Positions 46,145 through 56,987 are shown, numbered from the stretch's first letter. The stretch is DNA of 64,000 nt from Microvirga sp. 17 mud 1-3 (GCF_003151255.1 NZ_CP029481.1:2542001-2606000); one strand, 5' to 3'. Notes: generated by a model from the letters alone, not told the origin. Numbers and translations are program-made.

Positions 46145-47389
46145 CTAGCGCAACTCGGGAGTTACGTCAAACAGTCGCCGGTGCTCCAGGATGGCGTAGC
46201 CATCGGTCATTCCGGCAATGTAATCGGCCACCCGGCGGGCGAGACGGGCCTCGTCGGCCCCCTCCAGCCCCTCCCGCCATTCCTCCGGCATCGCCTCCGG
46301 CTCCGCCTTGAAGCGGGTGAACAGGTCTCGCAGGATGTCGTCGGCCTTGCGGCGAACGCCCATCACGGACGGGTGCCGGTACATGTGAGCATAGAGGAAG
46401 CGCTTGATGTCCGCATCTGCCTCCCGCATCTCCCGGGAGAAGCAGATCACGGGCTCGGAGGCCCGCCGGATCTCCCCAGCGCTCTTCGGATCGAGAGCGT
46501 CGAGGCGCCGCTCTCCCTCGCGCACCACGTCCTCCACGAAGCGGGTGATGACCCGGCGGGTCAGTTCGTGGATGCGCCGGGAGAGGTCGAGGCCGGGATA
46601 GCGCCCGTCGATCTCGCGCAGCAATTCGTCGAGGAACGGCACCTCCCGCAATTCCTCGATATCGAAGAGCCCGGCTCGCAGGCCGTCATCGATGTCGTGG
46701 GAATCGTAGGCGATGTCGTCCGCGATGGCGGCGGCCTGCGCCTCGCCGCCCGCGTGGGTGGCAAGTTCCAGGTCCTGGATCGCGTTGTATTCGAGGATGG
46801 CGAGCGGGACGCCCCGCGCGGCATAACGCAGGGTCGGCTTCCCCTCGGCATCGGTCAGGGGGCCGTTATGCTTGACCAGCCCTTCAAGGGTCTCCCAGGT
46901 CAGGTTGAGCCCGTCATAATCCGCATAGCGCCGCTCGAGCCGGGTGACGATGCGCAGGGCCTGGGCGTTGTGGTCAAAGCCCCCGAACTCAGCCATGCAC
47001 GCCTCAAGAACATCCTCCCCGGTATGGCCGAAGGGAGTGTGGCCGAGATCGTGGGACAGCGCCAGGGCCTCGGCCAGATCCTCGTCGAGGCCCAGGGAGC
47101 GGGCGAGCGCCCGGGCGATCTGGCTCACCTCGATGGTGTGTGTCAGCCGGGTGCGGTAATGATCGCCCTCGTGATAGACGAAGACCTGAGTCTTGTGCTT
47201 CAGGCGGCGGAAGGCCGTGGAATGGATGATGCGGTCCCGGTCGCGCTGGAATTCGCTGCGGGTGGGCGAGACGGGCTCCGGGTACAGTCGGCCCCGGCTG
47301 GCTCCCGGGTCGCAGGCATAAGGAGCTCGCCATCTCTCGCCAAAGGGCCGCACGCGTCTTCCCCGGGTTGAAGCCTCGTCTGCGGGCAC
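46145..47389 (-). CDS. dgt: dGTPase-like HD-domain triphosphohydrolase
   Basis: The 414-residue HD-domain protein belongs to the deoxyguanosinetriphosphate triphosphohydrolase-like family that removes triphosphate from dNTPs. The HD metal ligands are in [12 protein letters not shown] and [16 protein letters not shown], the hallmark of the family. [14 protein letters not shown] and [10 protein letters not shown] are typical N-terminal segments. The start is a GTG codon at 47389; I see no better start. It is divergent from erpA, with 58 bases between start codons. argS follows downstream on the minus strand. Confidence 0.93.
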   Translation of the reverse strand: MPADEASTRGRRVRPFGERWRAPYACDPGASRGRLYPEPVSPTRSEFQRDRDRIIHSTAFRRLKHKTQVFVYHEGDHYRTRLTHTIEVSQIARALARSLGLDEDLAEALALSHDLGHTPFGHTGEDVLEACMAEFGGFDHNAQALRIVTRLERRYADYDGLNLTWETLEGLVKHNGPLTDAEGKPTLRYAARGVPLAILEYNAIQDLELATHAGGEAQAAAIADDIAYDSHDIDDGLRAGLFDIEELREVPFLDELLREIDGRYPGLDLSRRIHELTRRVITRFVEDVVREGERRLDALDPKSAGEIRRASEPVICFSREMREADADIKRFLYAHMYRHPSVMGVRRKADDILRDLFTRFKAEPEAMPEEWREGLEGADEARLARRVADYIAGMTDGYAILEHRRLFDVTPELR

Positions 47390-47447
47390 TTACCTTGCTC
47401 TCAAGACATTGTCCAAGGTTACGTTTCTGGACGAACTGGATCCACGA

Positions 47448-47774
47448 ATGGCCGAGATTACCCTCACGCCCCGCGCAGCCCGCCGTATCAACGAGATCAT
47501 GGCCACCGAACCGGCCGGCTCGATGCTGAGAATCAGCGTCAACGGAGGCGGTTGTTCCGGGTTCCAATACGCCTTCGACGTCGAGACCACTCGGCAGGAG
47601 GACGACCTTCTGGTGGAGCGGGACGGCGCCTCGGTCCTCGTGGACCAGGTCTCGATCCAGTATATGGACGGCTCGGTCATCGATTTCGTGGACGACCTGA
47701 TCGGCCAATCCTTCAAGATCGAGAACCCGCATGCGACCGCCTCCTGCGGCTGCGGCACGTCGTTTTCCCTCTAA
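47448..47774 (+). CDS. erpA: ErpA/IscA-type iron-sulfur cluster insertion protein
   Basis: The 108-residue A-type carrier accepts Fe-S clusters and passes them to target proteins. Three cysteines that bind the cluster are in GGGCSGFQYAF and the C-terminal CGCGTSF, the invariant arrangement. MAEITLTPRAARRINEI at ATG 47448 is the family start; a TTG start at 47409 is also open but would add unneeded residues. It is divergent from dgt and followed by the large secreted unknown after ~80 bases. Confidence 0.9.
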   Translation: MAEITLTPRAARRINEIMATEPAGSMLRISVNGGGCSGFQYAFDVETTRQEDDLLVERDGASVLVDQVSIQYMDGSVIDFVDDLIGQSFKIENPHATASCGCGTSFSL

Positions 47775-47852
47775 AATATCCGCACGCGATCCTTTATCGT
47801 CGCCCGGCCCGCGCCGCCGGCCGGGCGCGTCGGCGCATCTTCGGGGACCATC

Positions 47853-49721
47853 ATGGGCTTTCTTCACCGTTCGGGCGTGTGCGCCCTGGCCCTCGCGGCG
47901 GGCGCCGCAGGCCTGCAATTCGAGCCCGCCTTTCTCCGCGACATGGCTGTCGAAGCGCCTGGCTACCGTGTCTCCGTCGGAGCCCTGAGGGCGCCCCTCT
48001 GGAGCGCGGCCTTCGCGCAATCCGCCGACAGCTTCACCCTGGACAATGTCGAGGTCTCCATCGGCACGGCCCGGTTCCAGGCCAAGACCGTGGAGTTCAG
48101 CGGCGTAACCACGCCCAGGGCCGAGATCGAGGCCCTCTTCTCGACCGCGACGACCGACCCCCTGGCGACCCGCCTTTCCCGCATCGATGCCACCAAGGTC
48201 ACGATTCCCGACCTGAAGGTCCAGCAGAATGTCGGAGGCAGGAGCGAAACCGCCACCTACAAGAACGTCGTACTCTCCAACATCCGCCAGGGCCGGATCG
48301 CCGAGGCCGTCGCCGGCGCGACCGGCGCCGAGATCGGGGACAGCCAGGATAGGATGGTGGTGAGCTACGGCCGCCTGTCGCTGAGCGACCTCGATGCGCC
48401 TGCCTTCGCCCGCCTCTACGAGGTCAAGGAGGCCGCGCCCGGCCCGCTCACGAAGATCTATGGCGCCTTTTCCATCGAGAACCTCGACTTCGTGGACGGG
48501 AAGAGCGGAACCCGAGGCCGGATCGCCCACCTCGGCGGCCGGGATTTCATGGCGCGCGGCACGCGGGATTCATGGGCCGGGACGCTCGCGATCCTCACGG
48601 AGCTGGCCGACCGGGAAAAGCCCACCGAAGCGGAGCAGAAGCGCCTTTTGACGACCACGGCCGATTTTCTGACCGCTTTCGACATCGGCCAGATCGAGGC
48701 GACGGATATCGAGTTCAAGGCCCGGCCCGAGGGCCGCAAGGGAGAGGCAGTCTCGACGATCCGGCGGATGGCCTATGCGAGCGCCAAGAACGGCGCGCCG
48801 GCCGACGCCCGGGTGGAGGGCATGGAAGTCCGCCAGGATGACGGCCGCATCGGCATCGAGACTATCGCGTTCACGGGCTTCTCGTTCGCGTCCACCTTCG
48901 AGACGCTGAAGAACCTCGGCGACAAGCCCCTCAAGGACCTCGACGCCTCGACCCTGCGCGGCCTCGCGCCGACCCTCGGCACGATGCGGATCGCCGGAAT
49001 CCATATCGACGTCCCCGGCACGACCACCAAGACCAACGGCTTCGACCGCGTGAAGGCGAGCCTGAAATCCTTCGAGGTCACGGCTGGCGAGCCCCTGAAC
49101 GCTATTCCCACCACCCTCAGCGTCGGGCTGAACAACTTCGCCATGGACCTGCCCGAACGCAGCACGGACGAAGGAATCCGGACCCTGACGGATATGGGCT
49201 ACCGGGCGCTCGACCTTTCCATGGGCCTCGCGGCCCGCTGGAAGGAGGATACGCAGGAGCTCGCGCTTCAGGACGTGTCCGTGCAGGGACAGGATATGGG
49301 CCGCATCGCCCTGACCGGGACCCTCTCTGAAGTCGGCCGGGACGTCTTCAACCCGGACACAGCCCTCGCGACGGTCGCGCTGATCGGAGCCCGCGCGAAG
49401 GAGCTGCGCCTCACGGTCGAGAATGGCGGCCTCTTCGACCGCTATCTCGCCCAGGCCGCCAAGGAGCAGAAGACATCCCCCGAAGCGTTGCGCCGCACCT
49501 ATGCGGCCGGCGCCGCCATGGTCGTGCCGACCGTGCTCGGCAGCTCCCCCCAGGCCAAGACCCTAAGCCAGGCGATCTCCCGCTTCATCGCCAAGCCCGG
49601 CCGCCTCACCGTAACGGCGCGGGCCAAAGACCCGTCCGGCCTCGGCATCGCCGACCTGGTCGCAGCCAGCGACCCATCCTCCGTGGTCGAACGGCTCGAC
49701 ATCGCGGCGAGCGCGGAATAG
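47853..49721 (+). CDS. Large secreted protein of unknown function
   Basis: This 622-residue protein has a signal peptide (HRSGVCALALAAGAAGLQ) and a mature part with repeated beta-rich segments and Asp/Lys/Thr-rich turns, interspersed with predicted helices such as ETLKNLGDKPLKDLDAS. I recognise no catalytic motif, cysteine pattern or family. Repeated phrasing (SLSDLDAPAFA, DLDASTLRGLAP, LENLDFVDG) suggests internal repeats or an AsmA/beta-solenoid-like fold, which is a guess. It follows erpA in the same direction and is flanked downstream by the repeat-rich gap. ATG 47853 has GGGGA upstream. Confidence 0.65.
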   Translation: MGFLHRSGVCALALAAGAAGLQFEPAFLRDMAVEAPGYRVSVGALRAPLWSAAFAQSADSFTLDNVEVSIGTARFQAKTVEFSGVTTPRAEIEALFSTATTDPLATRLSRIDATKVTIPDLKVQQNVGGRSETATYKNVVLSNIRQGRIAEAVAGATGAEIGDSQDRMVVSYGRLSLSDLDAPAFARLYEVKEAAPGPLTKIYGAFSIENLDFVDGKSGTRGRIAHLGGRDFMARGTRDSWAGTLAILTELADREKPTEAEQKRLLTTTADFLTAFDIGQIEATDIEFKARPEGRKGEAVSTIRRMAYASAKNGAPADARVEGMEVRQDDGRIGIETIAFTGFSFASTFETLKNLGDKPLKDLDASTLRGLAPTLGTMRIAGIHIDVPGTTTKTNGFDRVKASLKSFEVTAGEPLNAIPTTLSVGLNNFAMDLPERSTDEGIRTLTDMGYRALDLSMGLAARWKEDTQELALQDVSVQGQDMGRIALTGTLSEVGRDVFNPDTALATVALIGARAKELRLTVENGGLFDRYLAQAAKEQKTSPEALRRTYAAGAAMVVPTVLGSSPQAKTLSQAISRFIAKPGRLTVTARAKDPSGLGIADLVAASDPSSVVERLDIAASAE

Positions 49722-49737
49722 CGGGGCGGCTTCTACT

Positions 49738-49877
49738 GTCATTCCGGGGCGCCGCAGGCGAGCCCGGAACCTACAGCCGCTGACGGTACAGGATAAGGCG
49801 CAGCGGTTATCATTAGCTTTGTTTTGGGATGCTGGTGTTTATGGGTTCCGGGTTCCGCTGCGCGGCCCCGGAATGAC
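49738..49877. repeat. Paired inverted palindromic repeat, locus A
   Basis: Unit 1 (49738-49773) begins GTCATTCCGGGGC and ends AGCCCGGAACC. Unit 2 (49839-49877), in opposite orientation, begins TATGGGTTCCGGG and ends GCCCCGGAATGAC. Each unit is itself a palindrome around CCGGGGC/GCCCGG. The same pair, with its spacer, recurs at 57208-57353. Confidence 0.75.
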
Positions 49878-49943
49878 GCGGGAGGTGCCGACCTGCTCTC
49901 CTGCCCACGGATTCCGAGTGTTCTCGGGAAGCACCAACGGGCT

Positions 49944-50050
49944 CTCCTCCCCCTTGTGGGGAGGAGGTGGAGGTGGGGGTGTTGGCTCTGAACTGAATCC
50001 AGCTTAGCGCCCACACCCCCACCCTTAATCCCTCCCCACAAGGGGGAGGG
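49944..50050. repeat. Facing pair of CTCCTCCCC hairpins
   Basis: The hairpins CTCCTCCCC/GGGGAGGAG (49944-49966) and CCCTCCCC/GGGGAGGG (50030-50050) flank a larger inverted arrangement, with GAGGTGGGGGTG on the left and CACCCCCACCC on the right. They resemble the single hairpin at 831-853. Confidence 0.65.
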
Positions 50051-50134
50051 AATTCTGTGGTGCCAGGCTGCTACCGCCCACAGGTCCACTCTTGTCCAGC
50101 CATCCACGCCTTCTCCGTCGGGTGTCGCAAAAAC

Positions 50135-50160
50135 AAAAATCCCCGGCGCAAGGCCGGGGA
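50135..50160 (-). terminator. Rho-independent terminator of maeB
   Basis: TCCCCGGC (50140-50147) pairs with GCCGGGGA (50153-50160); read on the minus strand, ATTTTTGTTTTTG follows the stem. It lies ~28 bases after the maeB stop. Confidence 0.85.
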
Positions 50161-50187
50161 TGATGTGAAACGGACGAACTGGGTCGG

Positions 50188-52488
50188 TCAGGCCGACACA
50201 GACTCCTGCTCGGCTGCCTGCGCCTCCACGACCGCGATCGCCGTGAGGTTGACGATGCCGCGCGCCGTTACGGACGGGGTCAGGATATGGGCAGGCTTGG
50301 CCGGGCCGATGAGGATCGGGCCCACGGGCAGGGAATCGGCCAGCATCTTGGTGAACTGGAACGCCACGTTGGCGGCGTCGAGATTCGGCATGATCAGCAC
50401 GTTCGCCTCGCCCTTGAGCCGCGAGGTCGGGTTGACCCGGTCACGGATCGTCTGGGACAGGGCCGCATCCGCCTGCATCTCGCCATCCACTTCGAGATCG
50501 GGCGCCCGCTCGTTGATGCAGGCGAGTGCCTCGCGCATCTTGAGCGCAGAGCGCGTATCCGCCGCGCCGAAATCCGAATGGGACAGGAGCGCGATCTTCG
50601 GCTCTAGGCCGAAGCGCCGCACGTGGCTGGCGCAGGCGATCGTCATGTCGGCGATCTCCTCGGCGTTCGGATCGGGCTGCACATGGGTGTCGGCCAGGAA
50701 ATAGGCGCCCTTCGATGTGATCACCAGCGACAGGGCCGCCATTTCGTGGACGCCGGGCGCGAAGCCGATGATGTCCTTGATATGCTTGAGGCGCGACTGG
50801 AACCGGCCTTCCAGGCCGCAGATCAGCGCATCCGCGTCCCCTCGCCTGACGGCGAGCGCGCCGATCACGGTGGAATTGGTACGCACCAGGGTCTTGGCGG
50901 CGTCCGGCGTAATGCCCTTGCGCCCCGCCGCTTCCACGTAGGTCGCCACGTAATCCCGGTAGCGCGGATCGTCCTCGGGGTTCACCAGGTCGAAATCCCG
51001 GCCGATTTCCATGGACAGGCCGAAGCGCTTGATGCGCGTCTCGACCACGTTCGGACGGCCGATGAGGATCGGCTTGGCAAGCCCCTCCTCGACGATCACC
51101 TGGACGGCCCGCAGAACCCGCTCGTCCTCGCCCTCGGCGTAGATGACGCGCTTCGGGTCCTCCTTCGCCTTCGAGAAGATCGGCTTCATGATGAAGCCGG
51201 AGCGGAAGACGAAGCGGGTGAGTGAGTCCGCATAGGCCTCCAGGTCCGCGAGGGGCCGGGTGGCGACGCCGCTCTCCATGGCGGCCTTCGCGACGGCGGG
51301 TGCGATGCGCAGGATGAGGCGCGGATCGAACGGACTCGGAATGAGCGACTTGCGGCCGAACGGATGGGCCTCGCCCCCATAGGCGCGGGCCACCACCTCG
51401 GACGGGGCCTCGCGGGCGAGCCCGGCAATGGCCTTCACGGCCGCGGCCTTCATCTCCTCGTTGATGGTCGTCGCGCCAACATCAAGCGCGCCGCGGAAGA
51501 TGTACGGGAAGCACAGGACGTTGTTGACCTGGTTTGGATAATCCGAGCGCCCGGTGCAGATCATGGCGTCCGGCCGCACGGCCTCCGCCTCCTCGGGCAT
51601 GATCTCCGGGTAGGGATTGGCGAGCGCGAGGATCAGCGGACGGGGCGCCATCTTTTCCAGGAGGGCGGGCTTGAGCACGCCGCCGGCCGAGAGGCCGAGG
51701 AAGACGTCCGCATCCGGGATCACGTCCGCCAGGGTGCGCGCATCCGTCTTCTGGGCATAGACCGACTTCCACCGATCCATGAGTTCGTTGCGTCCTTCGT
51801 GGACGACGCCCTCGATGTCCGTAACCCAGATGTTCTCGCGCTTCGCGCCGAGCGAAACCAGCAGGTTGAGGCAGGCGAGCGCCGCGGCGCCGGCGCCGGA
51901 CGTGACGATCTTCACCTCATCGAGGCGCTTGCCGGCGAGTTCCAGGGCATTCGTCACGGCCGCCGCCACGATGATGGCGGTGCCGTGCTGGTCATCGTGG
52001 AAGACCGGGATGCCCATGCGGGCCTTGAGCTGCTCCTCGACCTCGAAGCATTCAGGCGCCTTGATGTCCTCGAGGTTGATGCCCCCGAAGGTGGGCTCCA
52101 GCGCAGCGATCACCTCGACGAGCTTGTCCACGCGCTTTTCGGCCACCTCGATGTCGAACACGTCGATGCCGGAGAACTTCTTGAACAGGACGGCCTTGCC
52201 CTCCATCACGGGCTTCGAGGCCAGCGGGCCGATATCGCCCAGGCCAAGCACGGCCGTGCCGTTGGAGATGACCGCGACGAGGTTCTGCCGCAACGTAAGG
52301 TTAGCAGCTTCGGACGGATCGGCCGCAATGACCTCGCAGGGCGCCGCGACCCCGGGCGAATAGGCCAGCGCAAGGTCGCGCTGGTTGCCGAGGGGCTTGG
52401 TCGGCTGGATCTCGAGCTTTCCCGGACGCGGGTTGCGGTGATAGAAGATCGCTCCCGTTTTCAGATCCTGCGAGATGTTTTCAGCCAT
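50188..52488 (-). CDS. maeB: MaeB, NADP-dependent malic enzyme with phosphotransacetylase-like domain
   Basis: The 766-residue enzyme decarboxylates malate to pyruvate, making NADPH. The malic domain (1 to ~430) shows the substrate and cofactor segments [58 protein letters not shown]. The C-terminal part (~440-766) is a phosphotransacetylase-like domain ([46 protein letters not shown]), probably regulatory. This fusion is the large malic enzyme form of proteobacteria. It stands alone with its terminator. Confidence 0.95.
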   Translation of the reverse strand: MAENISQDLKTGAIFYHRNPRPGKLEIQPTKPLGNQRDLALAYSPGVAAPCEVIAADPSEAANLTLRQNLVAVISNGTAVLGLGDIGPLASKPVMEGKAVLFKKFSGIDVFDIEVAEKRVDKLVEVIAALEPTFGGINLEDIKAPECFEVEEQLKARMGIPVFHDDQHGTAIIVAAAVTNALELAGKRLDEVKIVTSGAGAAALACLNLLVSLGAKRENIWVTDIEGVVHEGRNELMDRWKSVYAQKTDARTLADVIPDADVFLGLSAGGVLKPALLEKMAPRPLILALANPYPEIMPEEAEAVRPDAMICTGRSDYPNQVNNVLCFPYIFRGALDVGATTINEEMKAAAVKAIAGLAREAPSEVVARAYGGEAHPFGRKSLIPSPFDPRLILRIAPAVAKAAMESGVATRPLADLEAYADSLTRFVFRSGFIMKPIFSKAKEDPKRVIYAEGEDERVLRAVQVIVEEGLAKPILIGRPNVVETRIKRFGLSMEIGRDFDLVNPEDDPRYRDYVATYVEAAGRKGITPDAAKTLVRTNSTVIGALAVRRGDADALICGLEGRFQSRLKHIKDIIGFAPGVHEMAALSLVITSKGAYFLADTHVQPDPNAEEIADMTIACASHVRRFGLEPKIALLSHSDFGAADTRSALKMREALACINERAPDLEVDGEMQADAALSQTIRDRVNPTSRLKGEANVLIMPNLDAANVAFQFTKMLADSLPVGPILIGPAKPAHILTPSVTARGIVNLTAIAVVEAQAAEQESVSA

Positions 52489-52590
52489 CCCCTACGCTCC
52501 TCACGCCAACGCGCATCGTTTCAAGTGGCCGCACTTGTGCTCGCCTTGCCTGTCCGCGTCAACGCTCTTGTCCGCAGGTGAGCCTTGCAG

Positions 52591-53211
52591 ATGAGACTTC
52601 GCCATCGCATCAAGAACTGGCGCAACCCGCACAACCAGACACGGCTGCATCTCGCACGCCTGGCGACCCGTTATGGCTTCGAGATCGGCGAGTTCTCCTA
52701 CGGCCGGCCCAAGGTGCGCTTTCCGGAATCGGGCAAGAAGCTCACCATCGGGCGCTATTGCTCCTTTGCCGACAAGGTCGAGATCCTGCTCGGCGGCAAC
52801 CACCGCACGGATTGGGGCACGACCTACCCGTTCTCGGCCCTGCGCGAGCTCTGGCCCACGGCGCCGCAGACCCAGGATTACCACACCTCCCGGGGGGACG
52901 TGACCATCGGGCACGATGTGTGGCTGGGCTCCGGCGCGATCATCATGTCGGGCGTGACGGTCGGCCATGGGGCCGTGATCGCCGCCCAGGCGGTGGTGAC
53001 GAAGGACGTGCCGCCCTATGCCATCGTGGGCGGCAACCCCGCGAAGGTGATCCGCTACCGGTTCGACGAGGCGACGATCCAGGGGCTTCTTGAATCGGCC
53101 TGGTGGGACCTGCCGCGGGAGCGGATCGCGGTCCTCATCCCGCTCCTTCAGAGCGACCGGGTGCGGGAACTGATCGCCGCCGTCAAGGTGCTGCAGGCTC
53201 AATCGTCTTGA
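52591..53211 (+). CDS. CatB-like O-acetyltransferase (left-handed beta-helix)
   Basis: The 206-residue protein carries hexapeptide repeats of the xenobiotic acetyltransferase/CatB type: IGRYCSFADKVEILLGGNHR, the loop NHRTDWGTTYPFSAL, and VTIGHDVWLGSGAIIMSGVTVGHGAVIAAQAVVTKDVPPYAIVGGNPAKVI. This subgroup acetylates sugars or antibiotics; the neighbours favour surface-polysaccharide modification, an inference. ATG 52591 has AGGTGA upstream; a TTG start is possible at 52585. It ends convergently with the acyltransferase gene, and their 3' ends overlap by 29 bases. Confidence 0.9.
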   Translation: MRLRHRIKNWRNPHNQTRLHLARLATRYGFEIGEFSYGRPKVRFPESGKKLTIGRYCSFADKVEILLGGNHRTDWGTTYPFSALRELWPTAPQTQDYHTSRGDVTIGHDVWLGSGAIIMSGVTVGHGAVIAAQAVVTKDVPPYAIVGGNPAKVIRYRFDEATIQGLLESAWWDLPRERIAVLIPLLQSDRVRELIAAVKVLQAQSS

Positions 53212-54280
53212 TGGTCCGGCGCCCGAGGGCCTTGGCCTTGATGGCGAGCGCCGGCTTCTCGACCCCGTACCAGGACAGGGCCGCCACGAGCAGGGCCAGG
53301 ACCAGGGAGGGCCCGAGCAGGACGACCGCTGCCGTCGCCGGGAACAGGGTATGGAGCGCCTGCTGCAGCGGCCAGCCGTAGAGGTAGGTCCCGTAGGACA
53401 GGTCGGCCTTAGGCTCCCAGGACAGGCGCGTCGCCAGAGGCGCGAGCGCCAGCCAGATCACTCCATAAGCGGAGGTCAGGAAGAGCAGCGTCTTGTAGAG
53501 GAATGAGCCGTGGGCGAGCGCGGTCGCGGCCACAAGGGCGACGAGCAGCCATCCGGACAGGCGGGCGCGGCTGCGCCACACATAGAGCGCACCGCCGAAG
53601 GCAAAGATCAGCGGCAGGCGGAGCGCCGTCTCCAGGCCCTTGGGCGCATCGGGATGAAGGAGGTCGAGAGCTGCGAGCGCCACCGCGAGGCCCGCGACCA
53701 GCGCCAGGGCCGCGCCCCTGGCCCGCAGGAGGCCCACGAGCCCGAGCGCCAGCACGCCCACGTAGCACAGAACCTCGTATTTCAGGGTCCAGACCGTCCC
53801 CATGGGGAACCGGAACGGATTGCCGTCGAAGACGCCGGGCAGCGCGATGTTGCTCTTGAAGCTCGTCAGGGTCGCGGTGATGAACCGCCTGAGCCCGTCG
53901 CTCTGGAGGTACTCGGCCAGCGGCAGGCGGGTTATGGCGCCGCCGAGGAGGAGCGAGACCGCCAGGGTCGCGACGATGAGCCCCGGCGCGATGCGCAGGG
54001 CCCGGGCCGTCACATAGTCCCGCCAGCCGCGCCGGTCGAAGCTCATGGTGACGAGGAAGCCCGAGATGGCGAAGAACCCGTTCACGGCGTGCTCGCCCAG
54101 GGTGAACCCGGTCCAGGCGGTGAGCGGCTCGTCCATGATCTCACCGGTCGTGACGCTGAAGGCGTGGGACACCACCACGGCCAGGGCGAGAGCCAAGCGG
54201 ATCAGCGTGAAGTTGTTCCTCTCCTGCCCGAGAGCGGTGGAGAGCGTCGGCGCCTCGCCGAGGAAGGCCGGCATTCTCAT
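53183..54280 (-). CDS. Acyltransferase 3 family (OafA-like) membrane protein
   Basis: The 365-residue inner-membrane protein has ~10 predicted helices and the family opening RNNFTLIRLALALAVVVSHAFSVT with the conserved arginine and histidine, then VNGFFAISGFLVTMSF and RRGWRDYVTARALRIAPGLIV. Such proteins O-acylate surface glycans or secreted sugars. The ATG overlaps the glycosyltransferase stop (ATGA), giving coupling to the GT gene. The 3' end overlaps the CatB-like gene. Confidence 0.93.
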   Translation of the reverse strand: MRMPAFLGEAPTLSTALGQERNNFTLIRLALALAVVVSHAFSVTTGEIMDEPLTAWTGFTLGEHAVNGFFAISGFLVTMSFDRRGWRDYVTARALRIAPGLIVATLAVSLLLGGAITRLPLAEYLQSDGLRRFITATLTSFKSNIALPGVFDGNPFRFPMGTVWTLKYEVLCYVGVLALGLVGLLRARGAALALVAGLAVALAALDLLHPDAPKGLETALRLPLIFAFGGALYVWRSRARLSGWLLVALVAATALAHGSFLYKTLLFLTSAYGVIWLALAPLATRLSWEPKADLSYGTYLYGWPLQQALHTLFPATAAVVLLGPSLVLALLVAALSWYGVEKPALAIKAKALGRRTIKTIEPAAP

Positions 54281-55170
54281 GACAATCCCTCCTGGCTCAG
54301 GGCATCACGGCCGCGCATGAAGGCCCAGGCCCCGGCCGCCGATCCGCCATAGCGCTCGATCAGGCTGCGCCGGAAGGTCAGGCAGGCCAAAAGGGTCTTC
54401 AGGGCATTGACGGCGAACATGGACGGCGCCGGGTTCGGCAGCCCGTATTTGCGGCTCACATAGGCGCGCGACCAAGCCTGGTGCCAGCGGGACCGGAAGA
54501 CGAGGCCGGGCCTGCGCCCGCTGGAGCGCCCTCGCCCGTGCCGCACCACGGCCTGCGGCACATAGACCAGAGATCGGCCCGAATCCTCGATCCGCCGGCA
54601 GAGGTCGTCGTCCTCGTAGAACAGGAAGATCTTTTCGTCGAAGCCGCCGAGTTCGAGAAAGACGTCGCGGCGCATGAGGAAGCAGGCGCCCGAGAAGAAC
54701 GGCGCGCAGGCCTCGCCCTCCGGAAGCACGAGTCTGCCGGCCGGATTGGGAAGGCGCTTCGCCAGGAGCGAGCGCGGCTGGAAGAAGACCCGCCCGCTGG
54801 GTTCGACGATCTGCGGCGCCAGGAGGCCCGCATCGGGATGGCGCCGCGCGGCGTCCAGAAGGGCCGCCACGGCCCCTTCCTCGACGGTCACGTCCGGATT
54901 GACGATGAGGACGAATTCCGTCCCGGCTGCCCGGACCCCGGCATTGTTGGCGCGGCCATAGCCCTCGTTGCGGGCCTGGCGGACGACTTTCGCGCTCATC
55001 CGCTCGGCAAGCGCGACGCTCTCGTCCACTGAGGCGTTGTCCACGACAATGACGGGCACGCCCTCGACCCGCAGCGCATCGAGGCATTCGGGCAGCGCAT
55101 GGGCGCTGTCGAAGGCGACGACGATGGCGGTGACCACGGGCGCGTCCCGGTCGCGAGAGCCGCGGCTCAT
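54277..55170 (-). CDS. Glycosyltransferase family 2 protein
   Basis: The 297-residue GT-A enzyme has the GT2 fold markers [47 protein letters not shown], the DXD-like [11 protein letters not shown], and [35 protein letters not shown], which resembles rhamnosyltransferases of the WbbL type. The acceptor is unknown. It overlaps aspS by four bases (ATGA) and the acyltransferase gene likewise, so the three are coupled. Confidence 0.93.
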   Translation of the reverse strand: MSRGSRDRDAPVVTAIVVAFDSAHALPECLDALRVEGVPVIVVDNASVDESVALAERMSAKVVRQARNEGYGRANNAGVRAAGTEFVLIVNPDVTVEEGAVAALLDAARRHPDAGLLAPQIVEPSGRVFFQPRSLLAKRLPNPAGRLVLPEGEACAPFFSGACFLMRRDVFLELGGFDEKIFLFYEDDDLCRRIEDSGRSLVYVPQAVVRHGRGRSSGRRPGLVFRSRWHQAWSRAYVSRKYGLPNPAPSMFAVNALKTLLACLTFRRSLIERYGGSAAGAWAFMRGRDALSQEGLS

Positions 55171-56987
55171 TTCTCCGGCAGGTTCAGCCGGATATGGAGC
55201 TCGCGGAGCTGCTTGGGCGTCACCTCGGAGGGCGCGCCGAGAAGCAGGTCCTCGGCCTTCTGGTTCATCGGGAAGAGCGTGATCTCGCGCAGGTTCTGGG
55301 CGCCGCAGAGCAGCATCACGATGCGGTCGATGCCCGCCGCCATGCCGCCGTGGGGCGGCGCGCCGTACTGGAAGGCGCGATACATGCCGCCGAACCGCTC
55401 CATGACCTCCTTCTCGCCGTAGCCAGCGATCTCGAAGGCCTTCACCATCCGGTCGGGACGGTGGTTGCGGATCGAGCCCGAGGCCATCTCGTAGCCGTTG
55501 CAGACCATGTCGTACTGGAGCGCCGTGATCTTCAGGATCCGGTCCTTTTCGGCCGGATCGAGCGCCATGAACGCCTCATGGTCCATATCGGCCATGGAGA
55601 AGGGGTTGTGCGAGAAGTCGATCTTCTTCTCGTCCTCGTTCCACTCGTATTGCGGGAAGTCGGTGATCCAGCAGAAGGCGAACTGGTTCTTGTCACCGAG
55701 GCCCAGCTCGTCGCCGACGCGCACGCGCGCCTTGCCGGCGAGCGCGGCCGCCTTGTCCTCGACGCCGGCCGAGAAGAACACCGCGTCGCCCGCCTTGAGG
55801 CCGGTCTTCTCGCGGATGACCGCCTGGGCGGCCTCGGGAATGAACTTGGCGATCGGCCCCTTGCCGGTCACCTGCCCGCCTTCTTCGTCGAACACGATAT
55901 AGCCGAGGCCCGGTGCGCCCTCGGAGCGCGCCCAGTCGTTCAGCTTGTCGAAGAACGAGCGCGGCTGCGCGGCGGCACCCGGCGCCGGGATGGCGCGCAC
56001 GACGCCGCCGGACTTGATGACGTTCTTGAAGGCGTTGAACGTCACGTCCTCGCGGGTGAACACCTCGGACACGTCGGCGATGACGAGCGGGTTGCGCAGG
56101 TCCGGCTTGTCCGAGCCGTATTTCAGCATGGCCTCGAAGAACGGGATCCGCGGGAAGATTTCGGTCACCGGCCGCCCGTCTGCGAATTCCTTGAAGGTGT
56201 CGCGGACCACGGGCTCCATGGTGCGGAACACGTCCTCCTGCGTGACGAAGCTCATCTCCACGTCGAGCTGGTAGAACTCGCCCGGCAGACGGTCGGCGCG
56301 CGGATCCTCGTCGCGGAAGCAGGGCGCAATCTGGAAGTACCGGTCGAAGCCGGAGATCATGATCAGCTGTTTGAACTGCTGGGGCGCCTGCGGCAGCGCA
56401 TAGAACTGGCCGGGATGGATGCGCGACGGCACCAGGAAGTCGCGGGCGCCCTCGGGCGACGAGGCCGTGAGAATCGGCGTCGTGAACTCGAAGAAGCCGC
56501 TCTCCTTCATGCGTCGGCGTAAGGAGTCGACGATGGCGCCGCGCTTCATGATGTTGTTGTGCAGCTTCTCCCGGCGCAGGTCGAGATAGCGGTACTTGAG
56601 CCGGGTCTCCTCCGGATATTCCTGCTCGCCGAAGACCGGCAGCGGCAGCTCGTCCGCGGGGCCGAGCACCTCCATGTCGGTGATGTAGACCTCGACCATG
56701 CCGGTGGGCAGGTCGGGATTCTCGGTCCCGGCGGGGCGCTTGCGCACCTTGCCGTCGATCCGCACCACCCACTCGGACCGGACGGTCTCAGCCAGCCTGA
56801 AGGCCGGCGAATCCGGATCCGCCACGCATTGGGTGAGGCCGTAATGGTCACGCAGGTCGATGAAGAGCACCCCGCCATGGTCGCGGATGCGGTGAACCCA
56901 GCCGGACAGACGGGCCGTCTGGCCGACATCGGATTCGCGCAGAGCGCCGCAGGTGTGGGAGCGATAACGGTGCATAGGGGCGGACAT
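55167..56987 (-). CDS. aspS: AspS, aspartyl-tRNA synthetase (possibly non-discriminating)
   Basis: The 606-residue class II enzyme charges tRNA-Asp. It has an N-terminal OB-fold anticodon domain ([21 protein letters not shown]), motif 2 in [24 protein letters not shown] and motif 3 in [16 protein letters not shown], with a bacterial GAD insertion in between. Whether it also charges tRNA-Asn depends on genes outside the window. The start could be 56987 or 56975 ([10 protein letters not shown]); the former has AGG five bases before the ATG. Longer starts reach into the repeat region. The GT2 gene overlaps its end. Confidence 0.95.
   Translation of the reverse strand: MSAPMHRYRSHTCGALRESDVGQTARLSGWVHRIRDHGGVLFIDLRDHYGLTQCVADPDSPAFRLAETVRSEWVVRIDGKVRKRPAGTENPDLPTGMVEVYITDMEVLGPADELPLPVFGEQEYPEETRLKYRYLDLRREKLHNNIMKRGAIVDSLRRRMKESGFFEFTTPILTASSPEGARDFLVPSRIHPGQFYALPQAPQQFKQLIMISGFDRYFQIAPCFRDEDPRADRLPGEFYQLDVEMSFVTQEDVFRTMEPVVRDTFKEFADGRPVTEIFPRIPFFEAMLKYGSDKPDLRNPLVIADVSEVFTREDVTFNAFKNVIKSGGVVRAIPAPGAAAQPRSFFDKLNDWARSEGAPGLGYIVFDEEGGQVTGKGPIAKFIPEAAQAVIREKTGLKAGDAVFFSAGVEDKAAALAGKARVRVGDELGLGDKNQFAFCWITDFPQYEWNEDEKKIDFSHNPFSMADMDHEAFMALDPAEKDRILKITALQYDMVCNGYEMASGSIRNHRPDRMVKAFEIAGYGEKEVMERFGGMYRAFQYGAPPHGGMAAGIDRIVMLLCGAQNLREITLFPMNQKAEDLLLGAPSEVTPKQLRELHIRLNLPEK

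Larger units (their letters stand above)
49722..50187. other. Repeat-rich intergenic gap
   Basis: The 466-base gap between the large secreted gene and maeB contains a paired palindromic repeat (49738-49877), two CTCCTCCCC-type hairpins facing each other (49944-50050), and the maeB terminator at 50135-50160. No gene is seen in it. Confidence 0.6.

Noticed and set aside
45143..47371. 742-residue plus-strand frame antisense to argS and dgt
   Set aside because: Both antisense genes are well supported; the frame has no ribosome site or recognisable domain and is a GC-driven shadow.
47004..48530. 508-residue minus-strand frame spanning dgt, erpA and the large secreted gene
   Set aside because: It covers two divergent, well-supported genes and their promoter gap.
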